Below, piece by piece: positions 30,264 to 41,860 of a stretch of 64,000 nucleotides of DNA. The notes beneath the pieces are model-generated. The model did not search any database and was not told the origin of the DNA. It saw only the letters and a program-made list of their open reading frames with translations. A program made the translations under genes and the position numbers. How positions within the stretch are numbered: the stretch's first letter is position 1; each line of letters opens with the position of its first letter. Source of the DNA: Arma custos (Eukaryota > Arthropoda > Insecta > Hemiptera > Pentatomidae); assembly GCA_037127475.1 (NCBI GenBank), contig JBBAGI010000008.1, positions 930,001 to 994,000 on the forward strand, in the 5' to 3' direction.

Positions 30264-32712
30264 ATGGAAACTTTAGACAAATCTAGTAACTTAGAAAAAT
30301 TTATAATAGACTCATTTCATAAAATCTTATCAGAAATAGATGATTATATGGGGAAGGGATCAGGATGGATTTTCATATCTGCAAATTATCTCTGTTTGCA
30401 CTTAACAAAATATACACCCTTGAATGCCAACAGATTCATAGCACTCCCAAAAAGTATTCGAAGTAAACATGCGGTAATTAATGTAAAAAATACAGATAGT
30501 GATGATTGTTTCCGACTAGCAATTTTAAGTAAAGTTATCGGTTCCAACGATCCAAATTCTTATAAGAATATACTGGGTATTTATTCTTTTGATAACATCT
30601 CATATCCCACATCATTTAAAGACATTTCAAAATTTGAAAAAGTTAACAATGTATCTATTAATGTATTTGCTTTGGATGATAAAAATAAACTTTATCCTTT
30701 ACGAATCAGTAAAAAAGAAATTTATAAGGAATGCTTCGATCTTCTATTCTTAGAACAAGATAATAATAGCCACTACTGTTTAATAGTCAACTTACCGAAA
30801 CTAGTGTACTCACAAATCACTCGTGGTCATCATTCCTATCTGATGTGTCGCAGATGCTTTAAATATTATCAGAAAGACTATATTACGCGTAAAGGACAAA
30901 ATGCTTTTGAACGCTTAAAAGATCATGAACTATTTTGCAAACAACATAGACCCGTCAGATCTGAAGTTCCTAAAGATAATTATATTACATTCAAAAATGT
31001 CGAATTTACACAGAATATTAAAATTGTAGCGTATGCCGATTTCGAAACATTATTAGTTCCCATCGCAGGTTCAAATCCGAATCCTCAAACATCTTGGACA
31101 CATTCTTTACAAAACCATGAAGTTTTCTGTGCAGCACTTATGGTGAAATCTTCTATTCCCGAATTTGACAGCAATCCAGTTGTTCACACCGGTAGCGATT
31201 GCATGAGCAATTTCATGAAAACATTAAAATCCCTAGCTCTTAAAGCCGATGAAATATATGCTAATATAATTCCAATCGAAACATTGAGTGATGAACAGGA
31301 ACAGTCGTTCGCTACTACGAATATATGTGTTTTATGCGAGAATGAATTGGATGAGAGAGATAGAGTAAAACACCATTGTCACATCACATCTAAGTTTATT
31401 GGATCCGCGCACAACTTATGTAATTTACGTGCTAGTAAACCAGACTTTATACCCGTGTTTATACACAATTTTTCTAAATTTGATGCTCACTTTATAGTTA
31501 AATATCTTGGAATAGATGAAGGCAATGTTGAACTAATTCCGAGCAATAGTGAAAACTATATGTCTCTTACTAAAACCTTTGATGGTTGTAAAACCAAAAT
31601 CAGATTTCTTGATTCATACAAATTTTTATCATCTAGTTTAGAAACTTTAGTTAACAATATGAAATCTGAATCTGTAAACCTCTGTCACACATTTCCACAT
31701 TTAAAACAGTTCATAAGCGATGAATACAAACTTTCATTAATCAGTCAAAAAGGTATCTATCCATATAATTATATGGACTCTTATGATAAACTTGAAGAAA
31801 CACAATTACCTCAACGGGATAGTTTTTATAATTCACTAACTAACAAACACATTAGTGATGAAGATTACACACATGCACAATTAGTTTGGTCAACATTTCA
31901 CATTAAAAATATGCAAGAATATACAGAACTTTATATTAAGACCGATGTAATTTTGCTTTGTGAAGTGTTCGAAACTTTCCGAAGCCTTTCATTAAAGATA
32001 TATGGATTAGATCCAGCTTGGTGTTATACACTCCCACAATTAGCATGGAATGCAATGTTGCGAATGACAAAAATAAAACTTGCATTGTTGAAAGATATGG
32101 ATATGATTCTCTTTATTGAAAAGGGACTACGAGGTGGTCTTGTCCAAGTTGTTACTCGACATGCTAAATCAAATAACCCCTACATTAATGACTATAACCC
32201 CAATAAACCAAATAGTTACATACTTTATGTAGATGTAAACAATTTGTATGGCTATGCGATGGCTCAATCTCTTCCATATGATAATTTTGAATGGGTAGAA
32301 GATGATATTAATGTATTAGAGGTCCCCGAAAACTCTGATTTTGGTTATATACTAGATGTCGACATCTCCTATCCTCTGGAATTTCATGATTTTCATTCTC
32401 AGTTACTCCACCTCGAAGTAAATATAATAAATTAATGACTACACTACTCCCAAAGTCTCATTATATTATACATTATGAAAATTTAAAACAGGCAGTAAAA
32501 CTCGGATTGAAAATAGAAAAGATTAACCGAATTTTAAAATTCAGACAAAAGAAATGGCTAGTCCCTTATATTGATGACTGCGAATCACGGTTTTTTTCGG
32601 ACAAATCTTTGGTCACTGCAAAAATCAAATTAGCTTCTGTAGAGATCCCTTACACTTGCGAAGTAGGCTTCTCAAAGTGTGGTTCGTGCATCAGAGAGAT
32701 TTTTTTTTTAGT
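30264..32712 (+). pseudogene. Protein-primed type B DNA polymerase (C-terminally truncated)
   Basis: 723 intact codons plus a short overlapping frame (32,435-32,650). Exonuclease motifs: Exo I YADFETLL (about residue 258), Exo II HNFSKFDAHF (about 405), Exo III YTELYIKTD (about 560). Palm motif A is LYVDVNNLYGY (about 655). An endonuclease-VII-like zinc site (CVLC, HHCH, HNLCN; about 354-390) sits inside the exonuclease domain. After PYIDDCE the homology stops at Helitron sequence, so motif B and the catalytic motif C are lost. The family (DNA_pol_B_2) serves self-replicating elements such as Polintons and related viruses. This copy could proofread in principle but not polymerise. Confidence 0.88.
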
Positions 32713-33035
32713 ATTCGTTCTGTCAAGTGCCTTCAGTGGCCTCTTGTTGGCCATCGTACATTCATCCTAAACGATCAAATGCATATCTGTAGAATCTTCG
32801 CCATTGCACTGTTTTTGGCGTGTTGCAAACTGGCGCATCGTTCATTTGCATGTTTAGTGGTAATTTCAATGCAGAATGTGCAGTTCGTCCACCTTCTAAC
32901 AATGTTGCAGTTATTCCAGATGAAGCCAACACTGGGGTTACTTCATTTTGCGATCTTTGCCAACGGCAATTAATTTAGGAACGGTTTTCCTGTCCTTCCG
33001 GGAGCATCAAGGAAGTCAATTCCACCAGATCCACT
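32712..33035 (-). pseudogene. Helitron helicase fragment
   Basis: The minus strand encodes GGIDFLDAPGRTGKP (a damaged Walker A), then in shifted frames GRTAHSALKLPLNMQ, and DECTMANKRPLKALDRT (Walker B region). These are adjacent motifs of the Helitron PIF1-like helicase. At least three frameshifts. It abuts the end of the polymerase. Confidence 0.85.
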
Positions 33036-34220
33036 GTTCACAGCTTCCACCCAATAGCAATAGTCGCAAGTAAAAGCATTCTTCGGATGGTAAAGAATTA
33101 ATCATAATATGAATCATTATTCTGATGAAAAAGAGCTTCAGTAGGACGCACATCCGGATGACCAGAAACTACATCGCCTTGCTTTCCACGTTAAAATTTA
33201 TTCGATGAAGCATTCTAAGTGTAATAACGCGGCATCTCGGAATAAAGTAACGTACGTGCAAACGGATCACTTTGGCAAATCGAGAAGAAACTGGTTAATG
33301 TTATCGTTGGTGGGTTTTGAACACGGATTTATGGTGGGGCAGCCCCCCCCCTCCCCCAGACAGTTTTTTAGGTTCTGTGGAGAATCCATTATACATAATT
33401 AAAGGCTAATCACATGATAATATAGTTAAAATAATAGAAAGAACATGAGTGAAGCTATTGAACTACTAATCCTACTAATATTATAAATGCGAATGTTCGT
33501 ATATATGTTTATTACTCATTCACACAAAAATTACTAAAAAAATTTGGATGAAACTTTTCAGTACTTCAAAATAACATATAGGCTACAGCAAGGCAGATTT
33601 AGGAGAGCAAGGGGGCAGTTTGCTGTGTTCTGTGGATAATCCATTGTACTACACAATTAAAGGCAAAACAGGAACTTGTCATGTTGAAATTTGCAGATAG
33701 AATCTTTGTATAATTTAAGAAAGAAATTTGGATAATTCCACCCCCAAGGGTTTCCCTCTTAATGTAATAGGGGTTCAATGATTGTTTGGAATCCGTCAGT
33801 TTTGAAGTTAGACATCTGAAATTTTGGATGTACAAGTAACTGAGCAACCAATGGTGGCAATGTTCTTGAAATGAAATCAACTATACCCATTTCACATTAT
33901 TTTTGTATTGTTTGAAGGATGTATTAATATATAATTAATTATTATATATTATATATTAATATATATGTATTAAATAATAAATAATGTTTACCTCTTAATA
34001 AAGTTGTCGTCCATCTGTAGTTGCTGTATTCTTTGTACTTTGGCTTTAAGGGCATTTCGATTTAAAGTCTTAATATCTGGTAACTGGCGGTTACGTAGTA
34101 TTCTTGAACGTTCTTCCGAAAATTCCGTCGTGATTTCCTTAATAACTTCTGGCTGCAAAATAATTTCAATATAAATTCCACTTGAAATCAATGTATAGCC
34201 TTCAGCAAAATATAAAAGTC
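33036..34220. repeat. Non-coding repeats, no gene
   Basis: About 60 bp around 33,345-33,410 (TTCTGTGGA(G/T)AATCCATT..., ATTAAAGGC) recurs at 33,625-33,670. The sequence from 33,465 (CTACTAATATTATAAATGCG) is a start found in many arthropod dispersed repeats. The rest, including short minus frames at 33.6-33.9 and 34.0-34.2 kb, is unassigned. Confidence 0.45.
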
Positions 34221-34223
34221 TTA

Positions 34224-34390
34224 GCTACTGTTGTGATATGAGATAACAGAACTGCTGTTGTGATATGAGATAACATAGCTACTGTTGTGATATGAGATAA
34301 CAGAGCTACTGTTGTGATATGAGATAACAGAGCTACTGTTGTGATATGAGATAACAGAGCTACCAGTTGTGATATGAGATAACAGATACA
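34224..34390. repeat. Minisatellite, six ~27-bp units
   Basis: GCTACTGTTGTGATATGAG followed by ATAACAGA is repeated six times with few changes. Confidence 0.95.
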
Positions 34391-34490
34391 GCTATTTAAG
34401 TCTGGCTTTTATTTATTTTATTCAGTTTACGTTCCTATTCGTGTTTCTGTGACTGTAAGAAGCAAAATCATCATTTTTTTGACAAATTTA

Positions 34491-35185
34491 TGTTATTGTC
34501 ACGGTCACAGGAAGCAAGGGATTAACGGCTTAAATCCGTCGGCGGTAGAAGTTAAAATAGGATTAGGACCTTCTCGATCGTCTCCTTTTGTCGGAAAAGG
34601 GTTAAGAAGATTCCAGAATTGTCTCCACCCTTCCGTCCTCTATAATGTTCGGCCTTGCCTATTTAAATACTTCCCTCGCCTCGAGCGAGTCAGTCTGAGA
34701 GTAGACCACGCACGGTGAAGATCTGTTATAAGTGAGGGTCAGTGTGATAAACTAGTCAGTGTTGAAACGGCCAGTGTAATAAGTGTATCAGTAAACTGTG
34801 ACGGTCTCGCGAGTGTAATAAACTGTTTCTGTTTGTTACTGTGTGTCAGTTTGTCATACTTGGAGAATCTTACGGTCGGTGGACTAGTGAACTGTAAGTG
34901 TTAATTATTAGTTATAAATTGTAGGGTAGTTTTATAATATTCATACAAATTTATGTAAATGGTAAGTCATTTAGAATTAGTAATATCTAATATTATTGTA
35001 ATAATTAAATAGGAATTAGGCCTAGATTATAATATTTAGAATATTGTTATTGTAAATTTATATCAGTGTAATAATTTAATTGTTAATAATTTATTTGTAT
35101 CCTTTTTATAACTTTTGTTAATAAATATTAGTATCATTAATTAAGGAATTGTTTAATTCATTTTAATACCCAGTAGCCCGTAACA
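34491..35185 (+). repeat. Gypsy 5' LTR
   Basis: Runs from TGTTATTGTCACGG to GCCCGTAACA (about 695 bp, TGTTA...TAACA ends). Inside are CTATTTAAATA (34,659) and, about 30 bp later, TCAGTC (34,690), a good TATA and initiator pair. A primer-binding site follows. The matching 3' LTR is absent. Confidence 0.75.
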
Positions 35186-35190
35186 AATTG

Positions 35191-35206
35191 TTGTCAGAAG
35201 TGGGAT
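35191..35206 (+). promoter_or_regulatory. Primer-binding site (tRNA-Leu type)
   Basis: TTGTCAGAAGTGGGAT a few bases after the LTR is complementary to the 3' end of insect tRNA-Leu. Confidence 0.65.
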
Positions 35207-35270
35207 ATTTTGTAATTGCTATTATTTTGCTTATCTTGCATTTTGTAATTATTGGGCTACTGTATGGAAA

Positions 35271-35800
35271 ATGGCTTCTAAAAGTGTTAAATTAATTGAT
35301 TTAAAAGTTGCGGATTTGAAACGAGAGTTGGAGGAACGTGATTTGGATTCATCCGGAACTAAAAGTGTGCTGCAACAGCGCTTGTGTCAATTTTTTGTAG
35401 ATTTAGGGGAAAATCCAGATGACGTTCTGTTTGAAACTGATTTAAGCAAGTTGTCTGCAACTTTAAGCAATGTAGATAATAAGCTAGGAAATTTACATAA
35501 TGAGTAAAGCAATGTAGAAAATAAGTTAGGTAATGAATTAAGAAATATAGAAAATAAGCTAGGTAATGAATTAGGTATTGTTAAAAATGACCTAGGTACT
35601 GTAAAAAGTGATTTATTGGGATACATGAGAGTCTAAGTTAGGTACATTAGAGACTAAGTTAATGGAAAATGTTGAGAATAAGTTAGCCGATGTAAATAAT
35701 AAAGTGGCTAATGTAGAACCTAGGACCTTCTCGATCTGAAGAAGAACTGAATTCAATTAAAGACGAACTTAGGCTAAGGGTCGAAGCTCTCGAGGGACGT
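35271..35800 (+). pseudogene. SAP-domain and coiled-coil N-terminal part of Gypsy Gag
   Basis: The first 35 residues (LKVADLKRELEERDLDSSGT, then KSVLQQRLCQFF) fit a SAP DNA-binding motif. The frame stops at 35,505, but related repeats (NKLGNE type, about 24-27 bp) continue in other frames to about 35,720, predicting a coiled coil before the capsid part. A frameshift or stop separates it from the main Gag frame at 35,801. SAP at the Gag N-terminus would suit chromatin targeting; this is inferred. Confidence 0.6.
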
Positions 35801-36580
35801 ATGAGCAAACCACTGACGAACGACACCGACTGTTCCTCCGAGGGCAGCCTTCATAGCATTATGCCCGCCAATGTTGGGACGCCACCAAATCACATCATTC
35901 CAGTATTCGACGGAAAGACGCCGTGGGAGGACTACATGTCTCTCTTCGAGACAGCGGCTTCGATCCACGGGTGGTCAAAGCAGACCCAAGCTTCAGGGTT
36001 GTGCCTGGCCTTGCGTGGGGACGCCTTGGGAGTACTGCAGGGGATGCCCATGTCGGAGCGGTCTAACTACGGGGAGTTGATTAGAAGACTGGAGATGCAT
36101 TTCTGCCACCGCCACATGGACCAGCTATATCGCTCACAGCTGAGAAGCAGGATTCAGAAGACCAATGAGACCCTGCAGGAATTTGAAGCGGACATTGCCC
36201 GGCTGGTGAGGAATGCCTACCCATCGGTCACCGATGATGTCTACGAAAGCCTGGCTGTCGACAAATTCCTGGATGGACTTCGGGACCCCGAGACGCAACA
36301 AGCAGTGAGGCTCGCCCGGCCAAAAACTTTGTGCGACGCATTATCTCAGGCCTTGGAGTTTGAGGCTGTCAGGCAGTCTGTAAGGAGCCATGCGCGAGTT
36401 CAAGCAGCAGAAGCAGAGCCTAATATGGTCCCTAGCGTCGAAGACATAGTGACAAAGATTTTGGAGGCCCTCAGGCCTCCTTCCCGTAAGAAGGAGATAC
36501 GCTGTTGGAGTTGCGGCCAACTTGGACACCCTAGACGCAAGTTTCCATTCAAGAAACAAGAAAAGCCACAGGAAAACTAA
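35801..36580 (+). CDS. gag: Gypsy Gag (capsid and zinc knuckle)
   Basis: 259 residues. A retrotransposon-gag capsid-like region runs about 40-170 (PWEDYMSLFETAASIHGW, then DEFLDGL-type helices around DKFLDGLRDPETQQAV). Near the end is a zinc knuckle, CWSCGQLGHPRRKF, in which the last Cys position is Phe. The loss should weaken nucleic-acid binding. The start ATG lies inside a longer open stretch, so the true protein probably begins with the SAP segment upstream. Confidence 0.85.
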   Translation: MSKPLTNDTDCSSEGSLHSIMPANVGTPPNHIIPVFDGKTPWEDYMSLFETAASIHGWSKQTQASGLCLALRGDALGVLQGMPMSERSNYGELIRRLEMHFCHRHMDQLYRSQLRSRIQKTNETLQEFEADIARLVRNAYPSVTDDVYESLAVDKFLDGLRDPETQQAVRLARPKTLCDALSQALEFEAVRQSVRSHARVQAAEAEPNMVPSVEDIVTKILEALRPPSRKKEIRCWSCGQLGHPRRKFPFKKQEKPQEN

Positions 36581-36600
36581 GTAGGGTTGATGGGAAGGGG

Positions 36601-37371
36601 CAACTGTCAACCCGTAAAATCGAAGGATCCGGGAATAGCATCAGAGTTGCGTCAATAGGGAGCAGAACGAACAGTTTCTACGTAAGTGGGATGGTGAACG
36701 GGCAGCTGCGAAGTGTGCTACTGGATACCGGCGCAACCATGACAATCTTGAACTCGAAGACAGTTCCGGCTGATAAGATCTTACCAACGACTTGGACATT
36801 ACGGACTGCCACAGGAGAGCCAGCCAAGGTCTACGGGGAGACAGTTGCCGCCTTCATCATTGGGGGTCAACATCTGAAGCACCGCGCTCTCGTGGCAGAA
36901 ATAGATGAAGATGTCATATTGGACACGGACTTGATGATCACTTATGGGATCAAGCTGGATATGGCGAGAGGTGCTATGATGCTGAGAGACGAAGAAGTCA
37001 TCCTTCGGCAGGGAAAGGAAATCTACGCACGAGTGCGCTTACTGGAAGACACTACTTTACCTGCACAGAGCCATATCATAACGCATAGGACGGTCGAAGG
37101 GCCTCTACCTGAGGGTCAATGTGTGCTACTTGAACCTGGAAGGCAAGAAGAACAGGAGATCGGACGCGGCGTAATGGTTGCAAGGACTCTCTTCAAGGTC
37201 GGACGTACCACTCCGATTCGGCTAATAAACCTGAACAGCTTCCCAGTAACGCTGAACAAAGGAACACCGGTCGGGGAATGTGCAACCGCTACCTCAGTGG
37301 TACCTCAGCTGCAACGTCATCCCACCGAGTTGCAAAGATTGCGGGAAGAACTAACAGGATTTGTGGACTAA
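36601..37371 (+). CDS. Gypsy aspartic protease region
   Basis: 226 residues from the ATG at 36,691; the frame is open slightly upstream. The catalytic triad region is VLLDTGATMTIL (residues about 8-19), and a downstream ILDTDLMITYGIKLD matches the second half of retropepsins. The region then leads towards RT. A stop at 37,371 separates it from pol. Confidence 0.85.
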   Translation, partial: QLSTRKIEGSGNSIRVASIGSRTNSFYVSGMVNGQLRSVLLDTGATMTILNSKTVPADKILPTTWTLRTATGEPAKVYGETVAAFIIGGQHLKHRALVAEIDEDVILDTDLMITYGIKLDMARGAMMLRDEEVILRQGKEIYARVRLLEDTTLPAQSHIITHRTVEGPLPEGQCVLLEPGRQEEQEIGRGVMVARTLFKVGRTTPIRLINLNSFPVTLNKGTPVGECATATSVVPQLQRHPTELQRLREELTGFVD

Positions 37372-38525
37372 TCATGCCGGGACTTCTCACTCAACAGAGC
37401 GAGGAAGTGAAGGAGATGATGGCAGGACGTTTTCGAGATCAGCCCAGGGCCACGGGGTAGAACGAATATCGTCCAGCACAGGATTGACACCGGGGATGCT
37501 AAGCCCATCCGACAGGTCCCGCGGAGGCTGCCGTTTGCCAAACGGGAGGACGCCGAGAAGATCATCAAGGAGATGGCGGCTGATGGTGTCATTGAGCCTT
37601 CGAGTAGCCCCTGGATGTCTCCTGTTGTATTGGTGAAGAAGTAGGACGGCACAACGAGATTCAGCGTAGACTACCGCCTTCTGAACAACGTTACCAAGAA
37701 AGACAGTTATCCGCTCCCCAGGATTGATGATACGCTGGACACCCTAGAGGGGTGTGAACTTTTCTCTACCTTGGATCTCCGCAGTGGATATTGGCAGGTT
37801 GTTAGAAACCTAGAGATAAAAAGAAGACAGCGTTCTCGATTGGAACTGGACTATGGCAATTTAGAGTAATGCCATTCGGGTTTTGCAATGCTCCTGCAAC
37901 ATTTGAGAGACTGCTAGAAAGCGTGTTAAGAGGTCTCTCTTGGGAAATATGTCTGGTATACTAAGATGACATCATTGTGCTGGGAAAGTCCTTCGCTCAC
38001 CATCTGGAGAATCTGGAGAAGGTCTTCGAACGACTTCGTGCAGCGAACCTTAAATTGAACCCGAAGAAGTGTCATCTCTTCCGAAGGCAAGTCAACTACC
38101 TGGGGCATGTTGTGTCAGACAACGGATTCGCCGTTGACCCAGAGAAGATTGGAGCGATCACCGACTGGCCAGTACCTCGAGATAAGCACCAAGTAAGAAG
38201 TTTTCTCTGCCTCTGCACCTACTACAGGAGGTACGTGAAAGGATTTGCTAACATTACAAACCCTCTTACCAGGCTCGCCGAGGAAAAACGGACTTTCCTT
38301 TGGGATCATGAATGTCAGGCATCCTTCGAGGAGTTGATGAACAAGTTGAGTAGTGCTCCTATTCTGAGCTATCCACGTCCCGAGGGCAAGTTCATACTTG
38401 ACACAGACGCCAGCAACACCGCTATTGGAAGCGCCCTCTCTCAGCTCCAAGATGGAGAAGAAAGGGTTATTGGATATTTCAGTAAAGCGCTCTCAGCTCC
38501 GGAACGCAACTACTGTGTCATGTGA
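37372..38525 (+). pseudogene. pol: Gypsy RT and start of RNase H (plus copy)
   Basis: Broken frames show QVPRRLPFAKREDAEK, VDYRLLNNVTKKDSYPLPRI, FSTLDLRSGYWQV, then CLVY with a stop in place of the third residue of the YxDD box, and LKLNPKKCHLFRRQVNYLG. A 182-codon open frame (37,977-38,525) covers thumb, connection and the start of RNase H (FILDTDASNTAIGSALSQ). It ends where the inverted copy begins. A stop at about 37,643 and a frameshift at about 37,805 also break it. Confidence 0.92.
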
Positions 38526-39907
38526 CTGTATGTGACTCGTTCCAGCACGATGAGCATATTCAAAGTCATATTCTTGAAGGCGCTCTATCCACCTCACCAC
38601 TTGTCCTTCTGGTGACTTGAATCGCAGCAGCCACTTAAGAGCCGCGTGGTCCGTTCTCAGGAGGAATCTTCTGCCGTATAGATATTTGTGAAAATGCTCT
38701 ATAGATTTCACCAATGCCAGAAGCTCCTTCCTTGTGACACAGTATTTGCGTTCCGGAGCTGAGAGCGCTTTACTGAAATATCCAATAACCCTTTCTTCTC
38801 CATCTTGGAGCTGAGAGAGGGCGCTTCCAATAGCGGTGTTGCTGGCGTCTGTGTCAAGTATTAACTTGCCCTCGGGACGTGGATAGCTCAGAATAGGAGC
38901 ACTACTCAACTTGTTCATCAACTCCTCGAAGGATGCCTGACATTCGTGATCCCAAAGGAAAGTCCGTTTTTCCTCGGCGAGCCTGGTAAGAGGGTTTGTA
39001 ATGTTAGCAAATCCTTTCACGTACCTCCTGTAGTAGATGCAGAGGCAGAGAAAACTTCTTAGTTATCTCGAGGTACTGGCCAGTCGGTGATCGCTCCAAT
39101 CTTCTCTGGGTCAACGGCGAATCCGTTGTCTGACACAACATGCCCCAGGTAGTTGACTTGCCTTCGGAAGAGATGACACTTCTTCGGGTTCAATTTAAGG
39201 TTCGCTGCACGAAGTCGTTCGAAGACCTTCTCCAGATTCTTCAGATGGTGAGCGAAGGACTTTCCCAGCACAATGATGTCATCTAAGTATACCAGACATA
39301 TTTCCCAAGAGAGACCTCTTAACACGCTTTCTACCAGTCTCTCAAATGTTGCAGGAGCATTGCAAAGCCCGAATGGCATTACTCTAAATTGCCACGGTCC
39401 AGTTCCAATCGAGAACGCTGTCTTCTTTTTATCTCTAGGTTTCTAACAACCTGCCAATATCCACTGCGGAGATCCAAGGTAGAGAAAAGTTCACACCCCT
39501 CTAGGGTGTCCAGCGTATCATCAATCCTGGGGAGCGGATAACTGTCTTTCTTGGTGACGTTGTTCAGAAGGCGGTAGTCTACGCAGAATCTCGTTGTGCC
39601 GTCCTACTTCTTCACCAATACAACAGGAGACATCCAGGGGCTACTCGAAGGCTCAATGACACCATCAGCCGCCATCTCCTTGATGATCTTCTCGGCGTCC
39701 TCTCGTTTGGCAAACGGCAGCCTCCGCGGGACCTGTCGGATGGGCTTAGCATCCCCGGTGTCAACCCTGTGCTGGACGATATCCGTTCTACCCCGTGGCC
39801 CTGTGCTGATCTCGAAAACGTCCTGCCATCATCTCCTTCACTTCCTCGCTCTGTTGAGTGAGAAGTCCCGGCATGATTAGTCCACAAGTCCTGTTAGTTC
39901 TTCCTTG
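38526..39907 (-). pseudogene. pol: Gypsy RT/RNase H, inverted second copy
   Basis: The same pol segment on the minus strand. The frame 39,379-39,059 has the intact CLVYLDDIIVLGK box, and 39,020-38,493 has RNase H extending past the end of the plus copy (ALVKSIEHFHKYLYGRR, then TDHAALKWLLRFKSPEGQ). Frames are cut by a stop at about 39,058, and the same two lesions (stop and lost base) in the protease-RT linker and fingers region are shared with the plus copy, so both descend from one damaged parent. No 3' LTR follows. Confidence 0.92.
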
Positions 39908-40350
39908 GACTTGGATAGCTCAGAATAGGAGCACTACTCAACTTGTTCTTCAACTCACTACGTACGTCCGACCTTTTAAGTTTATTTGCACAGGCAGTGC
40001 GATTTCGTTTTAATCGATCCGATAGCACTAACAATTTTCGATTAACTTCAGATCTATTGATGGTACCTAAATGTTTAATTATGAGTTCATCAATACATGT
40101 TTTTAACAACTTGCCTGATGCTTTTCGAGTCTGTTTAGTTGTTAAGTCGGTAAGAACTCCTATTTTCTTCCTCAAATCGATTACTTTATATTTCAATCTT
40201 CTCTTCCACGGCGGGTCAGTATTTTTTGTTACTGAAATATTTTTTCCCTTCCCAAGTTCACTAATTTTTACTAGTCAGAATTGCTTTGTAACAGTACTTG
40301 CACCTACACATAATCCAATGCCGAATTTTTTCAATATCATCTTCTATTCT
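39908..40350 (-). pseudogene. LINE-like fragment joined to a short Gypsy scrap
   Basis: The minus strand reads NTDPPWKRRLKYKVIDLRKK (about 40,215), then GKLLKTCIDELIIKHLGT, then VLSDRLKRNRTACANKLKR. A PPWKRR-type start with a coiled basic stretch occurs in some invertebrate LINE ORFs. The last 16 codons (NKLSSAPILSYP) are a copy of the Gypsy connection region, joined by rearrangement. Confidence 0.5.
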
Positions 40351-41860
40351 TATATTCAATATACTCTTCTAAAATACTTTAATGCTGTGAAAGTATGCAA
40401 TATTAAAGTGAAACTTTTATTCTATCACCCCAAAATTTTTCGTTCATCTATCGCATGTCACATTACACCTAGAGTAGGGGTAAAGTGAAATGCGCATGGC
40501 AAGCAGCCAAGACCAATATGCGGGCGCCCAGTCAGCTGTACGTGTAGCATTTATATTCTCACTTATTTCGGCAAGTGTTCCGCGGTATTTGTGTGTTTTA
40601 ATCTGTGTATTAATGTAAATGTTTTTATGTACTTTTTCGTGATGGATTAAATTCCGAAAGATGCCGCAAATATCGTCAGATACAAGCGGCAAAATCGGGC
40701 GCCATGGCGCGCCAGTTCTAATCAAGGCACGAGCGGTAGTGATACGAGTACGAGTCGAGATATAAGCATTTACTTATTTTAGTTACCATAAAATGTTAAT
40801 TACATTTATAAACTGCGAGAATCGAGGCGAAGATGGAGTTATTGACAGAACAATTGAAGTTGACAACGATTCAATGATTTAAATAAATATTGCTCTTACT
40901 TTTTAATATGCGTTTATCAACTAAATGATTGTATTAATTATGTATTCCAGACTCTAATACGCAAATTGAAATTAAATTGTTTAATTGAATATTCTGTCAC
41001 CAATTGATTTCGCATTTTTATTGTTTGTTCATTTAAGGTATCTTTTTGCTAATCGGACGAATTTCCCATTATCATTCCCATTTTTCAATAATTAAGCTAA
41101 GATTAAAAACGAAATTTTTATACCCTAAATCGAATTATTTTCCCAAATTTTTTAGTTGAATACCTACAAACAGAAAATTTTTTCGCTTGCATCGGGGTTT
41201 CATGAAAACCACACGAATTTTTTATTTTACAAGGTGGCACTTTAGGAACGATCGGACGTAGGTGTAGCGGAATACCATGATATTTGATATGTTTAGTTAT
41301 TAAAATATTACGAATAATTGCATTGTCTATTTTACTTAAGGATTCCTCTTCGTCAATAATATTCGGGCTTTCCTAAGTATTGTGGATTCCATCAAGTAGA
41401 AGACTGACAAACCGGTCAGAAAATACTCTGGATGATTACCAGTATTAATTAGATCGGGAAGGCATACAATCTACCAGATTTGTTAATTAAGACAAATTTT
41501 AAACGAAAAAATGTTACTTCAGCTTCCATTCGTGGACCGAGAAATATGATTCAGTAAAATGTACGATAGTAGTACAAATTGTGCATTGTGGAGGTCAGTA
41601 GTTGTACAAAGTCATGGTCTGTTATGAATGAGAGAGTAAGATGTGGCAACATCGCGCGGCAGATGTGGCAACACTACATCAGTAGTTTACTAGGTCAATG
41701 TCTGTTATGAATGGGAGAACTAGTGTGACGTCAATTTGAGAAAGGGCTGTAAAATTGGATGACGGAGACTAGCGATAAGGGAGACAAATTCATAAGTACT
41801 AAGTCATTGAGTTATGCATGGGGAGAACTAGTGCTAGTACGCATCTTCAAATAGCTACTA
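40351..41860. other. Spacer, no gene seen
   Basis: AT-rich. About 41,600-41,720 holds a short imperfect direct repeat (GTCTGTTATGAATG(A/G)GAGA). Nothing else recognised. Confidence 0.5.

Noticed and set aside
34224..34390. CRISPR-like array
   Set aside because: Units are contiguous without unique spacers, in a eukaryotic TE context; it is a simple minisatellite.
36341..36610. Minus-strand ORFs across Gypsy gag and pol (36.3-38.5 kb)
   Set aside because: Antisense shadows of gag/pol with no domain or start context.
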